Part shown: piece by piece, positions 61,508-64,000 of the stretch | Numbering within the stretch: the first letter of the stretch is position 1 | Layout: the number at the start of each line of letters is the position of its first letter | Source: Formicarius rufipectus | Taxonomy: Eukaryota > Chordata > Aves > Passeriformes > Formicariidae | Length of the DNA stretch: 64,000 nucleotides | Assembly (NCBI GenBank): GCA_013399695.1 | Contig: VXAU01001099.1 | Location: forward strand, 372,001 to 436,000 | Reading direction: 5' to 3' | Notes under the pieces: model-generated | What the model saw: the letters and a program-made list of their open reading frames with translations, nothing else | Databases searched by the model: none | What the model was told of the DNA's origin: nothing | Program-made: the position numbers and the translations under genes

Positions 61508-63234
61508 TTATTTTTTATTTCTCCTTCTACAGTCATCCTCACAGGCTTTATTAAGCACACTGCTCATTATCTATTCTAGATTACTGTTAAAGCTGGTGAC
61601 TGAAATGCTGTCATTGCAGTTTGACATTAGCCACATCGGTTTGTGTAGTGGTCACTACAGCAACTCCATAGCACTGTTTGGCTTTAGAGCAGAGCAACAT
61701 TCAGCAAAAGACAAGATTTTTCATGGCATTTGCCCTCCTGTACAGCATGTTTGATATCACTAATGAAATATCTTTAGTTTACTCAGTTATCCAAAGGTAC
61801 TGTATATCTTTTTGAGTAATGCCTGTGAGTTCATCACTTTTTTTGTGGACTGAAGTAAGGCTTTGAATTTTGATATTTGTGTTCTAGCAGTAGCAGAACT
61901 GTAAATACCTGGGTTTATGTATTTATTTAATTTTCTATAAGCAATGGTTTATTATGAGTGATGACTTAATATTTTCTGTCCCAGATGAATTCTTTGTGAG
62001 CATCAGATAATGTAGAGTTCAGCAAAAAATAACCCAAAGTGCCTCCCCTTTGTTTCAGGTATCGCAGTTTGAGTCTCACCCTAAAGATTGGTAATCCCAG
62101 TGGTCAGACTAATGTGAAAATCTAATTGCTCAAGTTCCTCCGCATGGTCAGACCTTTGGGGGTTTTGCATTTGTTTTTGTTTGCTCCACATTTTCCAATG
62201 TTGCTCAGGAAAGTGCAGAAGAAAAGACAGAGTTAATTTACTCTCTAAAATGGAAAATCCCTCAGCACTGACAAAACATGCTGCGCTTGTGCCAGGTCTC
62301 TAAGAGCTTGAAAATCAAATTAGGCACAGAATTATTAGAGACACTGTTTTCTGTCAACAACCTGGGGAAAAAGAAAAAAAAAGGCAGCTCCTAAACAAAC
62401 AGAAAAAGCTTTCTCCAGAAATCTCATTAAGAGCCATGTTTCCCAATCCATTTCCAGCTTCTGACTCCAGGTCTGGTGTTCCTTGTTGCCAGGTGGCTGG
62501 ATCTGAAAAAAGGGCTACAAACAATGTTTCAGAAAGTCATTTAAATGGGAGCAAAGAGAATACATACCAACTTGAAGGAATGACAGCGAGAAATTTCTGA
62601 AGTTGCTTTGCTGGTGATGAGAACTTCACCAGGCTCACTCTATGTTCAGCTGACTGGGGTGGAGGAAGGAGATTTAATCTTGGTATTTGTCCATTTCCCA
62701 CTGCAGTGGTTTATGCCACTGATAGGATTTGCTCACAGGGAAGCTGAAGCTACCTTGGCTATGGCCACCCTTCTTGAATGTAAGAATAGATGCAGTAGGA
62801 GAGATTAAAAGAAAAAAAAAGATTGCCTCTGGTCAAGTCTCTAACTGTGATCACAGGGAAATGTATAGAGCAGATTAAGAACAGCTCAAGGTTATATGAT
62901 GCTTCTCCCTCATTCTGAAATGCCATGTCAATAATAATAGTAATAACTCTGTTATGAAATTAGTTATTTTATTATTGAATGCTTATCAACTATTAACATC
63001 TACAGCACCCTTTAGCTACATTCTCTACAAGTCTCCTGTGCCCTATGGGGCAAATAATTCCTTTTTTTCCTCTTTGTTTTTTTACTCTTTGTTTTCAAGT
63101 TGGTAATGAGAAGTTTCGCGTAGCATACCCTAATTTTTTTTCTCATAAAGACGTGAACAATCAGTTCGCATCCAAACTCTCCATACTTTCCACAATACTC
63201 ACATTTCCAAAGTCCTCATCCACAGGGGTTTCCA
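61508..63234. other. Unique DNA, no gene seen
   Basis: A-rich tracts lie at 62,368-62,383 and 62,809-62,821. A 66-codon plus-strand frame at 62,608-62,808 is unrecognised. An AAT-rich stretch at 62,930-62,995 faintly resembles the 5' part of MIR but is not called. Confidence 0.5.
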
Positions 63235-63305
63235 TGTACTTGCTAAGCATTGTTGCTCCTCTCTGAACCTTTCCCAGTTCCAATACACCCTTGGAAATAA
63301 ATGGC
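63235..63305 (-). mobile_element. Decayed CR1-like LINE fragment
   Basis: 'gttgctcctctctgaacc' followed by 'tttcccagttccaatacacc' at 63,250-63,289 resembles the antisense CR1 segment TTGCTCTTCTCTGAACCCTTTCCAGTTCCAATACATCC. The similarity ends near 63,300. It is older and more diverged than the CR1 copy at 29.1 kb. Confidence 0.5.
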
Positions 63306-64000
63306 AGGATGGGACATCTTCCTGCACATTCCATGTTCTGAAGGCTACAGCATCATTGACTTTCCTTAGGACCATCTGAGCTTACTTGTGGGCCCTCTTC
63401 CCTCTTCTGCTAGTCTCTTCAGCAGCATAGTAGCTCACAACATATGTGCTGCACAGATTTCCTGAAAGATGAAGGAGGCCACAAACTCTTAACTGACCTA
63501 GTAATTCTTCCCTTGGTGTCCACTTACCGGCAGAATTGGAGGTAAATTCAGTTGTCACTGCCAGTAGGGTGGAATAAGGCTAGAAACCTGAGTCAATATG
63601 GCAGCTCTTACATGTGTGTAGTTTTATGTACTTGTTTTGTTGGTTTATCCCTGTTCAGTCTTGCCTTGGAGAGACACAAGCAAAAATGGAAACTACCTAT
63701 GGGGGAAAAATCTAGCTCACATTACAGTTCACAAAACCTTTATTGTTTCAGATGTGGCTGAGATGTGAGAAGAGTGTTGCTGCTGTTGGAGTTGTGCACT
63801 TGCCGCTGTTAAAGCTTGAGGTTGTTAGGCAACAGCAGGTGAGCTTTAAACTTCAATGTTGAAGAGTTTTATTGTCTCTTTTCCCCTCGCCACTATGCCT
63901 AAGCTAACTTGTCACATTGAGCTGCTTGTTTTCTCTTCCAAATTGTATATGTAAACCTGTTGTTGTGTGGTTACTACTTCCCACCTGGCATGTAATACAG
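63306..64000. other. Unique DNA with an X-box-like site
   Basis: 'gttgttaggcaac' at 63,821-63,833 resembles an RFX X-box (GTTGCC…GGCAAC) with a mismatch in one half. No gene or repeat is otherwise recognised up to the window end. Confidence 0.45.

Noticed and set aside
1..64000. CRISPR array, tRNA, rRNA, riboswitch, bacterial promoters and terminators
   Set aside because: No regularly spaced repeats, no tRNA-like box A/box B pairs and no ribosomal sequence were noticed. The DNA is vertebrate in character, so bacterial signals do not apply.

Overview
This window looks like nuclear DNA from a bird, and probably from a gene-poor or intronic region of a neoavian or passerine genome. The evidence is a truncated CR1 LINE 3' end at about 29.13-29.36 kb, two solo LTRs of avian ERVL-type families (41.22-42.20 kb and 51.65-52.25 kb), thinly scattered MIR-type SINE remnants, AT-rich and CpG-poor composition, and many A-rich or T-rich tracts interrupted by C or G. 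All repeat identifications come from memory of consensus sequences, because no search could be run. The species and chromosome cannot be named.

No protein-coding gene, tRNA, rRNA or CRISPR array could be supported. Every open frame is short. The longest (191 codons) is a low-complexity tract read in translation, and the 114-150 codon frames near 41.5 kb lie inside an LTR. Single coding exons of a large gene could still be hidden here, since one short exon is hard to prove by eye. The best unexplained frame is 66 codons on the minus strand at 5,008-5,208.

Layout: 0-7 kb is unique sequence with a diverged duplicated block (1,851-2,126 and 3,388-3,652). 7-30 kb is mostly unique AT-rich DNA with possible conserved regulatory blocks near 7.0-7.4 and 11.7-12.1 kb, low-complexity A tracts, one 45-base assembly gap (18,399-18,443), a MIR remnant at 20.3 kb and the CR1 fragment at 29.1 kb. 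30.06-30.74 kb is the compositional outlier: a CpG-rich patch followed by a C8/G6 junction, a 42-T run, (GTTT)n and (GGTT)n. 31-41 kb is unique DNA holding two striking small hairpin structures (34.1 and 35.5 kb). 41-52.3 kb holds the two LTRs, a pair of short related repeats and a retrocopy-like poly(A) end at 47.7 kb. 52-64 kb is unique apart from a perfect 25-nt hairpin at 52.8 kb, an interrupted MIR at 61.3 kb, a decayed CR1-like piece at 63.2 kb and an X-box-like site at 63.8 kb.

Nothing in the sequence shows a dedicated multi-gene system. The most informative items are structural: the paralogous block pair, a 22-bp tandem duplication whose core is inverted between copies, a 17-bp perfect inverted repeat, and the two LTRs with internal promoter and poly(A) signals.
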